DNA of 64,000 nucleotides, from positions 23,190-87,189 of the forward strand of contig JAURKY010000003.1 in the NCBI GenBank assembly GCA_030831475.1, given 5' to 3'. Position numbers and translations under genes: made by a program. The stretch comes from Burkholderiales bacterium. GTDB lineage: Bacteria > Pseudomonadota > Gammaproteobacteria > Burkholderiales > Methylophilaceae. Below the pieces are notes generated by a model, which saw only the letters and a list, made by a program, of their open reading frames with translations, did not search any database and had not been told where the DNA came from. Of this stretch, positions 10,174 to 20,236 are shown piece after piece. How positions within the stretch are numbered: position 1 is the stretch's first letter; every line of letters starts with the position of its first letter.

Positions 10174-11543
10174 AAGATAAAGTCAAAAAAATTCATTTCA
10201 TAGGTATTGGTGGCTCAGGAATGGGGGGGATCGCGGAGGTCATGTTTAATCTTGGTTTTGAGGTCTCTGGATCCGACCTTAATCCATCGCAAACAGTCAA
10301 ACAATTAAAGAGTATGGGTTTAAAAATATTTGGCAAACATCAAATATCAAATGTAAAAGGTGTTGATGTTGTCGTTGTCTCTGGGGCGATACCTAAAAAT
10401 AATGTAGAAATTAAAGCCGCTCAAAAATTAGGTATACCCATTATTCCCCGTGCCGAAATGTTATCAGAATTAATGAGATTTAAAAAAGGTATCGCAGTCG
10501 CTGGAACGCATGGAAAAACCTCAACAACCAGCATGCTTGCTTCCATATTATCTTCCGGTGGAATGGATCCCACTTATGTGATTGGTGGAAGACTTAATTC
10601 AACTAAAGCCAACGCAAAACTGGGTATGGGTGATTTATTTGTCGTTGAGGCTGATGAGTCTGATGCATCCTTCTTACATTTAAATCCTATCAATGCAATC
10701 GTCACTAACATTGACCGAGATCACATGGAAACCTATCAGGGTGATTTTGATCGACTCAAAAAAACTTTTTTAGATTTTATTCACCAAACACCTTTTTACG
10801 GACATGTTTTTTTATGTCTTGATGATCCAAACATTAAAGCAATATTACCTTTCATTTCAAGAAAGATTGTCACATACGGCTTACATCGAAATGCTCTTAT
10901 ACAAGCAAAGAAAATAAGTCATTTAGGAAATAAAATGACGTTTCAGGTCATCGACAAGTTTTATAAGTCCAAAAAATTCGAAGTAACTATTAATTTACCC
11001 GGGGTACATTATGTTAGAAATGCCCTTGCTGCGATTGCATTAGGATTGGAGTACGGCGTAAGTGTCACTGATATTAAAAAAGGTTTGGATGGTTTCCAGG
11101 GGGTAGCTCGACGTTATGATGTGTACCCTGATATTACCTTATTCAATAAAACGATAATGTTGGTCGATGATTATGGCCACCATCCTACAGAGATTGAAGC
11201 AGTGCTTGAAGCTACAAAAAAAGGCTATCCAGGAAAAAAAATAAGTTTAGTATTTCAGCCCCACAGATTTTCTAGGACACGAGACTCATATGATGATTTC
11301 ATCAAGGTTTTGAAGAGACCAGAAAAATTATTTTTGTTTGACATTTACTCTGCTGGAGAGAGTGAAATTGAGGGTATCTCAACCAAACATCTTATTAACA
11401 AATTAAAAAATAAAAAAACCTTTTACTTGCCTGATATGCGGGCTGCAAAAAAAATCATTGGTGATGAAATTGATGATCAATCTATTTTAATTATTATGGG
11501 TGCAGGTTCGGTTGGAAATTTTGTCCAACAGTTTTTGGGTTAG
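10170..11543 (+). CDS. murC: UDP-N-acetylmuramate:L-alanine ligase MurC
   Basis: First Mur ligase, adding L-alanine to UDP-MurNAc. About 457 residues. The N-terminal IHFIGIGGSGMGGIAEV nucleotide-sugar motif, the ATP loop AGTHGKTSTTS near residue 110, the EADESD motif and NIDRDHMETY are all present, and the C-terminal part has DDYGHHPTEI and FQPHRFSRT. I choose the ATG at 10170, which overlaps the murG TGA (ATGA), over a TTG at 10158. The murB GTG follows five bases after the stop. Confidence 0.96.
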   Translation: MKDKVKKIHFIGIGGSGMGGIAEVMFNLGFEVSGSDLNPSQTVKQLKSMGLKIFGKHQISNVKGVDVVVVSGAIPKNNVEIKAAQKLGIPIIPRAEMLSELMRFKKGIAVAGTHGKTSTTSMLASILSSGGMDPTYVIGGRLNSTKANAKLGMGDLFVVEADESDASFLHLNPINAIVTNIDRDHMETYQGDFDRLKKTFLDFIHQTPFYGHVFLCLDDPNIKAILPFISRKIVTYGLHRNALIQAKKISHLGNKMTFQVIDKFYKSKKFEVTINLPGVHYVRNALAAIALGLEYGVSVTDIKKGLDGFQGVARRYDVYPDITLFNKTIMLVDDYGHHPTEIEAVLEATKKGYPGKKISLVFQPHRFSRTRDSYDDFIKVLKRPEKLFLFDIYSAGESEIEGISTKHLINKLKNKKTFYLPDMRAAKKIIGDEIDDQSILIIMGAGSVGNFVQQFLG

Positions 11544-11548
11544 TTTAA

Positions 11549-12436
11549 GTGGAACAAAATAAAATTTATCAAAATGTGCCATTAAGAGATTTTAATAGTT
11601 GGCGAGTAGGTGGGTTGGCAGAAAATTTTTTGATATGCTCGGATAAGGAAAAATTGGCTGAATTATTGCGTGCCAAAAAAATACCGCAACCTATTACGTT
11701 CATTGGATTAGGTTCAAATACTCTTTTTCGGGATGGTGGTTATCATGGAACCATTATTATGCTTCATAAGGGTATCAGCGAAGTTAAAGAGGAGCCCCCT
11801 GATCTTATTTATGCTGAGGCAGGGTTAAGTTGTTCAAAGCTTTCCAAGTTTGCTGCTAAGTCAGGCTATAAAAATTGCGCTTTTTTTGCAGGCATTCCTG
11901 GAACCGTTGGAGGAGCCTTAGCCATGAATGCCGGTTGTTATGGTTTTGAAACATGGAATTTTGTTAAACAGGTTTTAACCATTGATATGGATGGCCATCA
12001 ACACATAAGACAAAAAGAGGAATTCGAGATTAACTATCGCTATGTCGAACCTAAAAATAAAAAAGAATTTTTTTTAGCAGCCTGGCTTGAATTTGAGAAA
12101 GGCAACAAAGAAGTATCAGAACAAGAAATAAAATCGTTGCTTTTTACTCGCAAAGAGAGCCAGCCTCTTAATTGGCCTACTGGCGGCTCGACATTTAGAA
12201 ACCCAGAGAATCATTATGCAGCAAAGCTTATTGAGGAATGTCAGTTAAAGGGATATCAAATTGGTGGTGCACGTGTGTCTGAAAAACATGCAAACTTCAT
12301 TATTAATACGGGGGATGCATCTGCCGATGATATTGAAAGATTAATAATACATATTCAATCTGAAGTTTATAAAAGTAAGAATATTCATTTAGAAACCGAA
12401 GTTAAAATTATTGGAAATAAACTCAATGACCATTAA
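11549..12436 (+). CDS. murB: UDP-N-acetylenolpyruvoylglucosamine reductase MurB
   Basis: FAD- and NADPH-dependent reductase forming UDP-MurNAc. 295 residues, the short type I/II size. Flavin-domain signatures are visible: NSWRVGG near the start, GLGSNTLFRDGG, AGIPGTVGGALAMNAGCYG and the C-terminal GGARVSEKHANFIIN with the conserved glutamate-containing end. It opens with GTG. The end overlaps the ddl ATG by 11 bases. Confidence 0.95.
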   Translation: MEQNKIYQNVPLRDFNSWRVGGLAENFLICSDKEKLAELLRAKKIPQPITFIGLGSNTLFRDGGYHGTIIMLHKGISEVKEEPPDLIYAEAGLSCSKLSKFAAKSGYKNCAFFAGIPGTVGGALAMNAGCYGFETWNFVKQVLTIDMDGHQHIRQKEEFEINYRYVEPKNKKEFFLAAWLEFEKGNKEVSEQEIKSLLFTRKESQPLNWPTGGSTFRNPENHYAAKLIEECQLKGYQIGGARVSEKHANFIINTGDASADDIERLIIHIQSEVYKSKNIHLETEVKIIGNKLNDH

Positions 12437-13331
12437 ATATCAGAATGTCGCTGTACTTATGGGAGGCAACTCAAATGAAAGAGAAATATCTTTAGAAAGC
12501 GGTAAAGCTGTATTAAAGGCATTAAAATCACTATCAATTAAGGCCCAAGCATTTGATCCAAAATTTGATGACTTAGCTCTTTTAGATCAATTTGATTGTG
12601 CGTTTATTTGTCTTCATGGAAAAGATGGTGAAGATGGAAAAATACAAAGTTATTTGGATTCAATGCAATTGCCTTACACGGGTAGTAATGCAGCAGCTTC
12701 TAAAATTGGAATGAATAAATACGAATCAAAGACCATATGGAGCTCGAAAAAAATTCCCACGCCAAAATTTAAACTTGTTGAAAAAGATACCAGTTTTGAT
12801 GAGGTGATCTTAGAAATTAAACCACCATTTTTTTTAAAAGCTTCTAATTCAGGATCTAGCTTAGGGATTTATAGAATAAACACTAAGGAAGAATTCGATA
12901 GGTTATTGATTGATGCCTTAAAAATTGATGATATTGTATTTGCGGAGGAAATGATTTCTGGGAGAGAATACACCGTTCCTATTTTGCAAAATAAGACACT
13001 ACCTATCATTGAAATCATACCAAAAAATGGATTTTACGATTATGAGGCTAAATATATTCGGGATGATACCATTTTTATTTGCCCTGCGAACATTGATCAA
13101 AGCTTAAAAATAAAGCTTGATCAATTAGCATTAGATGCATTTGAATTAATTGGCTGTTCAGGCTGGGGACGTGTTGATTTTTTGGTTAAAGATATTGATG
13201 AGCCATTTATCATTGAAGTTAATACCATTCCAGGTATGACCAGCCATAGCTTAGTTCCTCTTTCAGCCAAAAATGATGGAATCAATTTTGAACAGCTCGT
13301 TTTAAATATTTTGAAGACAGCCCATGTTTGA
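12426..13331 (+). CDS. ddl: D-alanine:D-alanine ligase Ddl
   Basis: ATP-grasp ligase making D-Ala-D-Ala for MurF. About 301 residues. Seen: VAVLMGGNSNEREISLESG at the N terminus, CLHGKDGEDGKIQ, PFFLKASNSGSSLGI in the ATP-grasp core, GREYTVPIL and the C-terminal metal-binding run EVNTIPGMTSHSL. The ATG at 12426 lies inside the murB end; a TTG at 12411 is possible but unnecessary. Its stop overlaps the ftsQ start by eight bases. Confidence 0.96.
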   Translation: MTIKYQNVAVLMGGNSNEREISLESGKAVLKALKSLSIKAQAFDPKFDDLALLDQFDCAFICLHGKDGEDGKIQSYLDSMQLPYTGSNAAASKIGMNKYESKTIWSSKKIPTPKFKLVEKDTSFDEVILEIKPPFFLKASNSGSSLGIYRINTKEEFDRLLIDALKIDDIVFAEEMISGREYTVPILQNKTLPIIEIIPKNGFYDYEAKYIRDDTIFICPANIDQSLKIKLDQLALDAFELIGCSGWGRVDFLVKDIDEPFIIEVNTIPGMTSHSLVPLSAKNDGINFEQLVLNILKTAHV

Positions 13332-14055
13332 AAAAATTGAAAATTTAAGAAAATTAATTTTTTTGATTTATCTATTAATGATCCCATGCATTATTTTTAT
13401 CATTTATCAGCTGCTAATTAGGATTGATCTTCCATTCAAGGAGATCATTATCAAAGATGACTATCAAAATATTGATTTAGCTCAAGTTGAGATGATTAAT
13501 AAACAATATGTCAGGGGAAATTTTTTTGCCATTGATTTAAATTTGATCCGTAAAGCATTTAAAAAATTACCCTGGGTAAGAGAGGTGGGTATCAGAAGGG
13601 TTTGGCCTGATAAGCTTGAGGTAAAAATTGAGGAACATCGTGTGATTGGTCGATGGGTTAATTATGGATTGATCAATGATCAAGGTGAGATTTTTAACGC
13701 GGCTTTTCAAGAAGATTTACCCTCATTTTATGGTTCTAATGAGTTTGCTAAAGAAATGGCAGAAAAATTTTTTGAAATTAACAAAATACTTCAAAAAGAA
13801 TTGATGCAAATTGATACAATAACACTGTCAGATAGATTGTCATGGGAAGTTCAAACAAATAACCAGATGAAAATTTATCTTGGTAGAAAAGATGTTATAG
13901 CAAAATTAGACCTTTTTATAGATCGCTATCAAACTGTATTACAAGAGCTTGACAGTAGAATTGAGTACGTGGATTTGAGATATAAAAATGGATTTTCAAT
14001 CAAAAAATTGATAGAACCCAAAAAAACAAAGGCAATAAATAATACAGCATTATGA
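13324..14055 (+). CDS. ftsQ: cell division protein FtsQ
   Basis: Bitopic divisome protein linking FtsL/FtsB to early components. 243 residues: a short cytoplasmic start, one membrane helix at about residues 12-32 (LIFLIYLLMIPCIIFIIYQL), then a POTRA-like region containing FFAIDLNLIRKAFKKLPWV and VRRVWPDKLEVKIEEH-type sequence, and a beta-rich C-terminal domain. Position between ddl and ftsA agrees. The stop overlaps ftsA by four bases (ATGA). Confidence 0.93.
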   Translation: MFEKIENLRKLIFLIYLLMIPCIIFIIYQLLIRIDLPFKEIIIKDDYQNIDLAQVEMINKQYVRGNFFAIDLNLIRKAFKKLPWVREVGIRRVWPDKLEVKIEEHRVIGRWVNYGLINDQGEIFNAAFQEDLPSFYGSNEFAKEMAEKFFEINKILQKELMQIDTITLSDRLSWEVQTNNQMKIYLGRKDVIAKLDLFIDRYQTVLQELDSRIEYVDLRYKNGFSIKKLIEPKKTKAINNTAL

Positions 14056-15290
14056 TAAATGGCAAAGAAGATAAAAATTTAGTGGTTGCCCTTGATGTTG
14101 GCACATCTAAAATTGTTGTCATTGTTGCAGAGATTCAAGAAGATGATGTATTAAAAATCATAGGATTGGGACAACATTTATCTAAAGGCCTTAAAAAGGG
14201 CGTTGTCATTAATATAGACACAACCATACAAGCTATTCAAAGAGCGATTGAAGAGGCTGAATTGATGGCAGATTGTAAAATAAAAGATGTTTATACTGGC
14301 ATTGCAGGCAGCCATATTAAGAGTCTCAATTCTCATGGCATGGTCAAGGTGCGTGATTCTGAGGTGAGTCAAATGGATGTTGATAGGGTGCTGGAGACTG
14401 CCCAAGCAATTACATTACCTCCTGATCAACAAGTGCTCCATGTTTTAACACAAGAATATATCCTTGATGATCAAAGGGAAATTAAAGAGCCTTTGGGCAT
14501 GAGTGGTATGAGGCTGGAAGTAAAAGTTCATATTGTTTCAGGCGCTATTGCTGCTGCTCAAAATATTATTAAGTGTATTAAGCGTTGTGGTCTAGATGTG
14601 GCTGAATTGGTTCTTCAGCCATTAGCTTCCAGTGAGGCGGTGTTGACCCGAGATGAAAAAGATTTAGGGGTGTTATTAATTGACATCGGAGGTGGCACCA
14701 CAGATATTGCCATCATTAAAAATGGATCGATTCAGCATACCGCAGTTGTTCCTATAGCTGGTGATCAAATCACCAATGATATTGCTGTTGCTTTTAGGAC
14801 ACCGATGCAATCCGCAGAGGATATTAAGATTAATTATGGGGCTGCAACAACGTTCATGGCCTCTCCAAGTGAGATTATTGAGATTCCCATGGTTGATGGA
14901 AGAGAACCTAAAAAGATAACGTCGCAAGCGCTATCTGAAGTGATTGAGCCGAGGGTTAAAGAACTTTTTGAATTAATTCGAAATGAATTACAAAGAAGCA
15001 GGATGGGCAATGCGATTGCCTCGGGTGTTGTTATTACGGGTGGGTCTTCCATGATGAGAGGAATGGTAAATTTAGGTGAAAAAGTATTCAATATGCCTGT
15101 TAGAATAGGGATACCCAGGGATGTTGATGGTTTGCTTCAGGTGGTTGAAAACCCAAGATATGCCACAGCGATTGGGTTATTAAAAATGGCTAAAGAAGAT
15201 TTAACTCATGGCGAGTCAAGATGGCCTGATGGAAATTCAGTCATGGACTTGTTTAAGAAAATGAAAATGTGGTTCCAAGGTAATTTTTAA
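14052..15290 (+). CDS. ftsA: cell division protein FtsA
   Basis: Actin-like ATPase that tethers FtsZ to the membrane. 412 residues. Actin-fold phosphate motifs are seen: ALDVGTSKIVVIV at the N terminus and LLIDIGGGTTDIAI in the second half, with TGGSSMMRGM in the adenosine motif. The C-terminal end (residues about 398-412, VMDLFKKMKMWFQGNF) is the amphipathic helix used for membrane binding. It overlaps ftsQ by four bases and precedes ftsZ by 17 bases. Confidence 0.96.
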   Translation: MINGKEDKNLVVALDVGTSKIVVIVAEIQEDDVLKIIGLGQHLSKGLKKGVVINIDTTIQAIQRAIEEAELMADCKIKDVYTGIAGSHIKSLNSHGMVKVRDSEVSQMDVDRVLETAQAITLPPDQQVLHVLTQEYILDDQREIKEPLGMSGMRLEVKVHIVSGAIAAAQNIIKCIKRCGLDVAELVLQPLASSEAVLTRDEKDLGVLLIDIGGGTTDIAIIKNGSIQHTAVVPIAGDQITNDIAVAFRTPMQSAEDIKINYGAATTFMASPSEIIEIPMVDGREPKKITSQALSEVIEPRVKELFELIRNELQRSRMGNAIASGVVITGGSSMMRGMVNLGEKVFNMPVRIGIPRDVDGLLQVVENPRYATAIGLLKMAKEDLTHGESRWPDGNSVMDLFKKMKMWFQGNF

Positions 15291-15307
15291 AAATTGAAGG
15301 CTGATTA

Positions 15308-16474
15308 ATGTTTGAGGTTATTGAAAACAAAAAACAAAAAGCGCTAATTAAAGTTATGGGTGTCGGTGGCTGCGGAGGTAATGCCGTGGATTACATGATT
15401 GAAAAAAATGTCACGGGTGTTGATTTTCTTTGTGTTAATACAGACCTACAAGCCCTACAAAAGAGCCAGGCAAATAACATTGTTCAAATTGGAGAAATCT
15501 TAACACAGGGTTTGGGTGCAGGATCAAGACCTGATACGGGCAAACAGGCTGCGATGGATGATAAAGAGATGATTGCTAATGCCATCCAGGGTGCAGATAT
15601 GCTTTTTATTACCGCCGGTATGGGGGGTGGCACCGGGACTGGAGCGACACCCGTGATTGCTCAAATTGCAAAAGAGATGGGAATATTAACCGTCGCTGTG
15701 GTGACGAAACCTTTTGATTTTGAGGGTAAGCGCACACGTGTAGCAAAAGAGGGTATTCAAGAATTAATCAAACATGTTGACTCGTTAATTACAATACCGA
15801 ATGAGAAATTAATGGGGGTCTTAGGCGAGGATGTGACCTTTGTGGAAGCTTTTGGGGCAGCCAATAATGTGCTCTATAGTGCTGTGGCAGGCATTGCAGA
15901 AATCATTAATAGTCCTGGAATGATTAATGTTGATTTTGCTGATGTAAAAACAGTCATGAGCGAAATGGGTATGGCAATGATTGGCTCAGGTTTCTCTGAA
16001 GGATCTGATAGAGCTATTATTGCAGCCAAAGCCGCTGTTGCATGCCCATTATTAGAGGATGTTAATCTCAATAACGCCAAAGGTATTTTGGTCAATATTT
16101 CAGCAAGCCGTGATTTTAAGATGAAAGAATATTTTGAAGTCATGGAGATTATCAAACAATATGCGGCTGAAGAGGCCAACATTATTGTGGGCAATGTCAT
16201 TGATGACTCTATGGTTAACGGTATTCGTGTGACCATGGTTGCGACCGGATTAAACAATAACTCGAGTGCACAGCAAGAGGTATCTGATGATGTGATGACA
16301 AGTTTTGTTTATGAAGATGAATCGTCAGAGACCACAGCTGATGCAGTTGATGATAAAAAAGAGAGTGATGTATTGAATGTATTTACCGACAATTCTGAAA
16401 ACAATCTAGATCGTATGCGCTCTGAGGCCGAGGATGAGTATGATATCCCTTCCTTTTTAAGGAATAACAAGTGA
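15308..16474 (+). CDS. ftsZ: cell division protein FtsZ
   Basis: Tubulin-like GTPase forming the division ring. 388 residues. N-terminal GVGGCGGNAV, tubulin signature GGGTGTGATP near residues 106-115 and the T7-loop region NVDFADVK are present. After a variable acidic linker (about residues 320-375) the protein ends in DEYDIPSFLRNNK, the conserved C-terminal peptide that binds FtsA. Its TGA overlaps the lpxC GTG (GTGA), so lpxC is coupled to the division cluster. Confidence 0.98.
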   Translation: MFEVIENKKQKALIKVMGVGGCGGNAVDYMIEKNVTGVDFLCVNTDLQALQKSQANNIVQIGEILTQGLGAGSRPDTGKQAAMDDKEMIANAIQGADMLFITAGMGGGTGTGATPVIAQIAKEMGILTVAVVTKPFDFEGKRTRVAKEGIQELIKHVDSLITIPNEKLMGVLGEDVTFVEAFGAANNVLYSAVAGIAEIINSPGMINVDFADVKTVMSEMGMAMIGSGFSEGSDRAIIAAKAAVACPLLEDVNLNNAKGILVNISASRDFKMKEYFEVMEIIKQYAAEEANIIVGNVIDDSMVNGIRVTMVATGLNNNSSAQQEVSDDVMTSFVYEDESSETTADAVDDKKESDVLNVFTDNSENNLDRMRSEAEDEYDIPSFLRNNK

Positions 16475-17421
16475 TCTTGCAACGATCGATCAAAGACTCT
16501 GTAAGCGCAACCGGAGTGGGCCTTCATTCAGGCAAAAAAGTTAAACTCACCCTCAAACCTGCACCTGAAAATCATGGCATTGTTTTTTGTAGGACTGATT
16601 TAACATCGCCTATGAAGATAAAGGCTGATCCAACCATTGTTCAAGATACCAAACTATGTTCAGCCATTGGTACAGAGGAATTTAAAGTTGCTACCGTTGA
16701 ACATTTAATGTCTGCCCTGAGTGCTTTAGGGATCGATAATATCCTAATAGAAGTCAATGGCCCTGAACTTCCTATTATGGATGGAAGCTCAATTTCTTTT
16801 ATATATCTTATAAAATCAGTTGGTATCATCGATCAAACACTCCCAAAACAATTTGTTTTTATTAAAGAAGCTATTGAGGTGAATGATGGAGATAAATCAG
16901 CTCGCTTTGATCCTCATCCAGGCTTTTTGATTGACTTTACGATTGATTTTCCACATCCTGCCTTCAAGGATGATGACAGTCATGTTGTGATTGATTTTTT
17001 TAAGGATTCTTATGTCTCAGAAATCAGCCGAGCGAGAACTTTTGGGTTTATGCACGAGGTTGAATTTTTAAGAGCTAATGGTTTAGCTAGAGGAGGTTCA
17101 TTAGATAATGCCATTGTTCTAGATGAGTCTAAAATCATTAATGATGATGGCTTGAGATACACAGATGAATTTGTGCGCCATAAAATATTAGATGCCATGG
17201 GTGATCTTTACCTTTTAGGAAAACCTATCATAGGTAAATTTACTGCCTATAAATCAGGCCATGAATTAAATAATCGACTGCTTAGAAAGTTAGCGGAAGA
17301 AACCGATAAATGGGAAATGAAACCTATGGATGTGAACGACCCAATTACATCCGATTTGGCTCAGAGCTACCTTAAAATGAGTGAGATCATTAACGAAGTC
17401 CCTGAGGTGATTGAGGCTTAA
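16471..17421 (+). CDS. lpxC: UDP-3-O-acyl-GlcNAc deacetylase LpxC
   Basis: Zinc deacetylase, first committed step of lipid A synthesis, which marks a gram-negative outer membrane. 316 residues. Family signatures: GVGLHSGKKV, the zinc ligand segment TVEHLMSAL near residue 75, DGSS, and the C-terminal RHKILDAMGDLYLLG followed by GHELNN with the catalytic histidine. GTG start overlapping the ftsZ stop, the usual ftsZ-lpxC junction in proteobacteria. Confidence 0.97.
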   Translation: MILQRSIKDSVSATGVGLHSGKKVKLTLKPAPENHGIVFCRTDLTSPMKIKADPTIVQDTKLCSAIGTEEFKVATVEHLMSALSALGIDNILIEVNGPELPIMDGSSISFIYLIKSVGIIDQTLPKQFVFIKEAIEVNDGDKSARFDPHPGFLIDFTIDFPHPAFKDDDSHVVIDFFKDSYVSEISRARTFGFMHEVEFLRANGLARGGSLDNAIVLDESKIINDDGLRYTDEFVRHKILDAMGDLYLLGKPIIGKFTAYKSGHELNNRLLRKLAEETDKWEMKPMDVNDPITSDLAQSYLKMSEIINEVPEVIEA

Positions 17422-17423
17422 AA

Positions 17424-17606
17424 ATGGTTTTTCTTCGTCTAGCACTCGTTATCCTTCTGATCACTTTTTTAGTTTTATTTATTTTTTATGGTGTGACAAA
17501 AAATAAAAAATACCTTTACGTGATTCGTTCGATTTTCAATTACACGATCCTAATTGGCGCGATTATCGGCTTAACCTATCTTATCCTAAGAGTCTTACAT
17601 ATTTAG
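17424..17606 (+). CDS. small membrane protein of unknown function
   Basis: A 60-residue protein made of two predicted membrane helices (about residues 3-23 and 36-57) joined by a short basic loop TKNKKYLYVIR. It begins three bases after the lpxC stop and ends five bases before the next ATG, so it fits as part of a continuous plus-strand unit. I do not recognise a family. Position and spacing suggest it is real and translated; no catalytic motif is visible. Confidence 0.6.
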   Translation: MVFLRLALVILLITFLVLFIFYGVTKNKKYLYVIRSIFNYTILIGAIIGLTYLILRVLHI

Positions 17607-17611
17607 TTTGT

Positions 17612-18493
17612 ATGAGGACCGTTTCAATTTTTGGGGGATCAGGTTTTATTGGGTCTAGGCTCATTGCCCATCTAGCTAAACAAAAGATTCAAATAAGACT
17701 GTTTACTCAAAAAAAAATAAAAGCTAACCATTTAAAAGTTTTACCCAATTTAAAATTATATGAATATCAAGAATCCACTGATTTAAAAACTCTCTTAGTG
17801 GGTTCCGATGTGGTGATTAATTGCATTGGGATTTTGCATGAAGATAAGAAAAATAGTTTCCATCAAATTCATGCTTTATGGTTAAAAAAACTCACCCACA
17901 CCCTCAATCAATTAAAGATTAAACGTTTTATTCATCTAAGTGCGCTTGGAGCCTCAAAAGAGGGACCGAGTAACTATTTACAATCAAAATTTGAGGGTGA
18001 AACCTATATTAAGAAGAATTTAAAAACTACCGCCTGGACTATTTTTAGACCCTCGATCGTTTTCGGTGAACAAGACAGCTTTATTAATCTATTTAGAAAG
18101 TTACTTAATTTCCTTCCCATTTTGATGTTAGTCTCCCCTCAATCAAAATTTCAACCCATTGCCTGCGAGGATCTCGTTGAGATGATGTTAAAAAGCCTGC
18201 AGGATAAAAAAACATTTAATAAGACCTACAATGTGGGTGGGCCTAAGGTTTATACGTTTATTGAAATTATTCGTCTAATTCTAGAAGCCTCAGGTCAAAA
18301 AAGAATCATCATTCCTTTGCCAAAAAGGTTAGCTTGGATGACGGTTTGGTTTTTAGAATTGCTTCCAGTGAAGTTAATTACTCGCGACAATTTGAAGTCT
18401 ATGAGCGTTGATAATATAGTGAACATTAATGATGCTTATCAATTTAAATCAACGTTGAAAGATTTGGCGATTTACCTTAAAGAGACAAGATGA
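17612..18493 (+). CDS. NAD(P)-binding NDUFA9-like / atypical SDR protein
   Basis: 293-residue protein with an N-terminal Rossmann motif ([18 protein letters not shown]) typical of extended or atypical short-chain dehydrogenases. The pattern [26 protein letters not shown] and the segment [14 protein letters not shown] resemble the complex I NDUFA9-type family. The usual catalytic YxxxK is altered ([10 protein letters not shown]), as often seen in that group. In many betaproteobacteria such a gene sits beside cca, as here: the stop overlaps the cca ATG. A role in complex I assembly or quinone chemistry is only inference. Confidence 0.75.
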   Translation: MRTVSIFGGSGFIGSRLIAHLAKQKIQIRLFTQKKIKANHLKVLPNLKLYEYQESTDLKTLLVGSDVVINCIGILHEDKKNSFHQIHALWLKKLTHTLNQLKIKRFIHLSALGASKEGPSNYLQSKFEGETYIKKNLKTTAWTIFRPSIVFGEQDSFINLFRKLLNFLPILMLVSPQSKFQPIACEDLVEMMLKSLQDKKTFNKTYNVGGPKVYTFIEIIRLILEASGQKRIIIPLPKRLAWMTVWFLELLPVKLITRDNLKSMSVDNIVNINDAYQFKSTLKDLAIYLKETR

Positions 18494-19614
18494 TTAAGAC
18501 ATACTTAGTTGGAGGTGCGGTAAGAGACCAGTTGCTTAATATACCAACAAAAGATAAAGATTACGTGGTCGTAGGCTCACATCCTGAAGCCATGATTAAG
18601 CAAGGTTTTAAGCCAGTAGGTAAGGACTTCCCGGTCTTTTTACATCCTAAAACACACGAAGAGTATGCGCTAGCTAGAACTGAAAAAAAAGTAGGTCGCG
18701 GCTATCATGGTTTTGAGTTTTATGCTTCACCCGATGTTACTTTAGAGGAAGATTTACAAAGACGTGACATCACCATTAATGCGATTGCCCAAGATGAGGA
18801 AGGTCAATTTATCGATCCCTTTGGGGGCATGGATGATGTTAAACATAAAATTATTCGACATGTCAGTGATGCCTTTGAGGAAGACCCTCTCCGTGTTTTA
18901 AGGGTGGCACGTTTTCAGGCTAAGCTGCCTGAGTTTTCGATTGATCCAGCAACGCAAAAGCTCCTTCAAAAAATTGTTGGAAACGACGAGATTCAATCCT
19001 TATCCTCTGAACGCATTATTGAAGAGATCAAAAAAGGCTTAGTAGAGAAGGGAGCGGCTTTAATGTTTGAGGTCTTGCACGCATGTGGCGCACTGGATGT
19101 CATCATGCCTGATGCCAATTACACTGAAAATCATGCCTCCTTAGAAGCATTATGTAAGCTAGATGCTTTTCAAAATATAGATTTGGATGATCGATTAAGT
19201 TTGGTTTTAATGTTGTTGTACTTCGATCATGGTACTTTTAAAAATTCACTTGATAAAACCATCAAAAAACTAAAAATTAACAGCCGACAGACCAATGTCA
19301 TCAATCATATAAAAAATTCATTTCAAGATCTGATCCATATTCATGATTTGAATGATGAGTCTCGCTTTAATCTGATTAATCAATTTGATTTTTTTAGACG
19401 ACCTGACATCACTTATGCTGTGTTAGATTATGTGAATCTTTTGTGCCACGCTTTGGCTCTTAAGAATTCAGTTGTGGGCCAATTTAAACAACATCTTCAT
19501 CTTTTTGAAAAAAAGTTAGAACAACAACCCTCGATGAGTGATGACCCACTTCAAGGTAAAGCACTCGGTGACAAAATTAAACAATTACGTTTTGAGTTAT
19601 TTAAACAGGCTTAA
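18490..19614 (+). CDS. cca: CCA-adding tRNA nucleotidyltransferase
   Basis: Builds or repairs the 3' CCA of tRNAs. 374 residues. N-terminal class II nucleotidyltransferase motifs: [12 protein letters not shown], the metal aspartates in [29 protein letters not shown] and [10 protein letters not shown], followed by [15 protein letters not shown]. The protein is shorter than enteric Cca (about 410) and I see no HD metal-binding motif in the C-terminal third, so the phosphohydrolase activity of the enteric enzyme is probably absent. All three tRNAs in this window already encode CCA, so repair is the likely role. The end overlaps the convergent HAD gene by 14 bases. Confidence 0.93.
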   Translation: MIKTYLVGGAVRDQLLNIPTKDKDYVVVGSHPEAMIKQGFKPVGKDFPVFLHPKTHEEYALARTEKKVGRGYHGFEFYASPDVTLEEDLQRRDITINAIAQDEEGQFIDPFGGMDDVKHKIIRHVSDAFEEDPLRVLRVARFQAKLPEFSIDPATQKLLQKIVGNDEIQSLSSERIIEEIKKGLVEKGAALMFEVLHACGALDVIMPDANYTENHASLEALCKLDAFQNIDLDDRLSLVLMLLYFDHGTFKNSLDKTIKKLKINSRQTNVINHIKNSFQDLIHIHDLNDESRFNLINQFDFFRRPDITYAVLDYVNLLCHALALKNSVVGQFKQHLHLFEKKLEQQPSMSDDPLQGKALGDKIKQLRFELFKQA

Positions 19615-20236
19615 TTCTTAAGCGTCTCATCGCGTTAATATTTTTAATTTTAAAATCTATAAAGCTTGGTTTTTTTAATGAGTCATTGATCCATATGGTT
19701 TTCAAGCCATACTGCTTGGCTTTTTTTAAATTGGCTAGGGTGTCATCAACAAAGTAAGCCTGTTTGGTTTTTGTATTTCGTATCAGTTTCTTGATACTTA
19801 GTGTGCTTGGCTTCCCATGAAATTTTGAATGCTCGATGGCATGAATAAAGTCAAAGAAATGATGCACGTTCATTTTTTTTAAAATAATCGTTGTATACCT
19901 TTGCGGTGCATTGGTAAAAATAATTTTGCGACCCCTTAATTTTCTAAATATCTGATGAATCAGGTTTTCAAAAATAATATGATCATCATGAAAAGCTAAG
20001 TCATGTGTTTTTTTTAAAAAATCTTTTGGATCAATGTTGTGATGTCGAATCAATCCTCTTAATGTGGCACCGTATTGATCCCAGTAAGTCTGACGAAGAC
20101 TTGAGGCTTTGGTTGAGGAGACACCCAAATGTTTTTGGATGTAGCGATTCATTTTTTCATTGACTTGGGGAAAGATAAATTCATCGGCAAAGTGGAGCGT
20201 GTTATCGAGATCAAAGATCCAGCAAACGCGCCTCAA
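19601..20236 (-). CDS. HAD-family hydrolase, pyrimidine 5'-nucleotidase-like
   Basis: 211-residue HAD phosphatase. Motif I is [11 protein letters not shown] near residues 8-18, motif II is IIFTNAP, and motif III/IV is [18 protein letters not shown]. The long helical cap after motif I is like the pyrimidine 5'-nucleotidase / SDT1 group, which is often encoded next to argB in betaproteobacteria. The first codon is TTG, directly after the argB stop with no intervening base; no ATG is available without losing motif I. Substrate is unknown. It overlaps the convergent cca by 14 bases. Confidence 0.8.
   Translation of the reverse strand: MRRVCWIFDLDNTLHFADEFIFPQVNEKMNRYIQKHLGVSSTKASSLRQTYWDQYGATLRGLIRHHNIDPKDFLKKTHDLAFHDDHIIFENLIHQIFRKLRGRKIIFTNAPQRYTTIILKKMNVHHFFDFIHAIEHSKFHGKPSTLSIKKLIRNTKTKQAYFVDDTLANLKKAKQYGLKTIWINDSLKKPSFIDFKIKNINAMRRLRIKPV

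Noticed and set aside
15874-16257. 127-residue open frame antisense to ftsZ
   Set aside because: It mirrors conserved ftsZ codons, has no ribosome site and no recognisable family; the opposite gene is certain.
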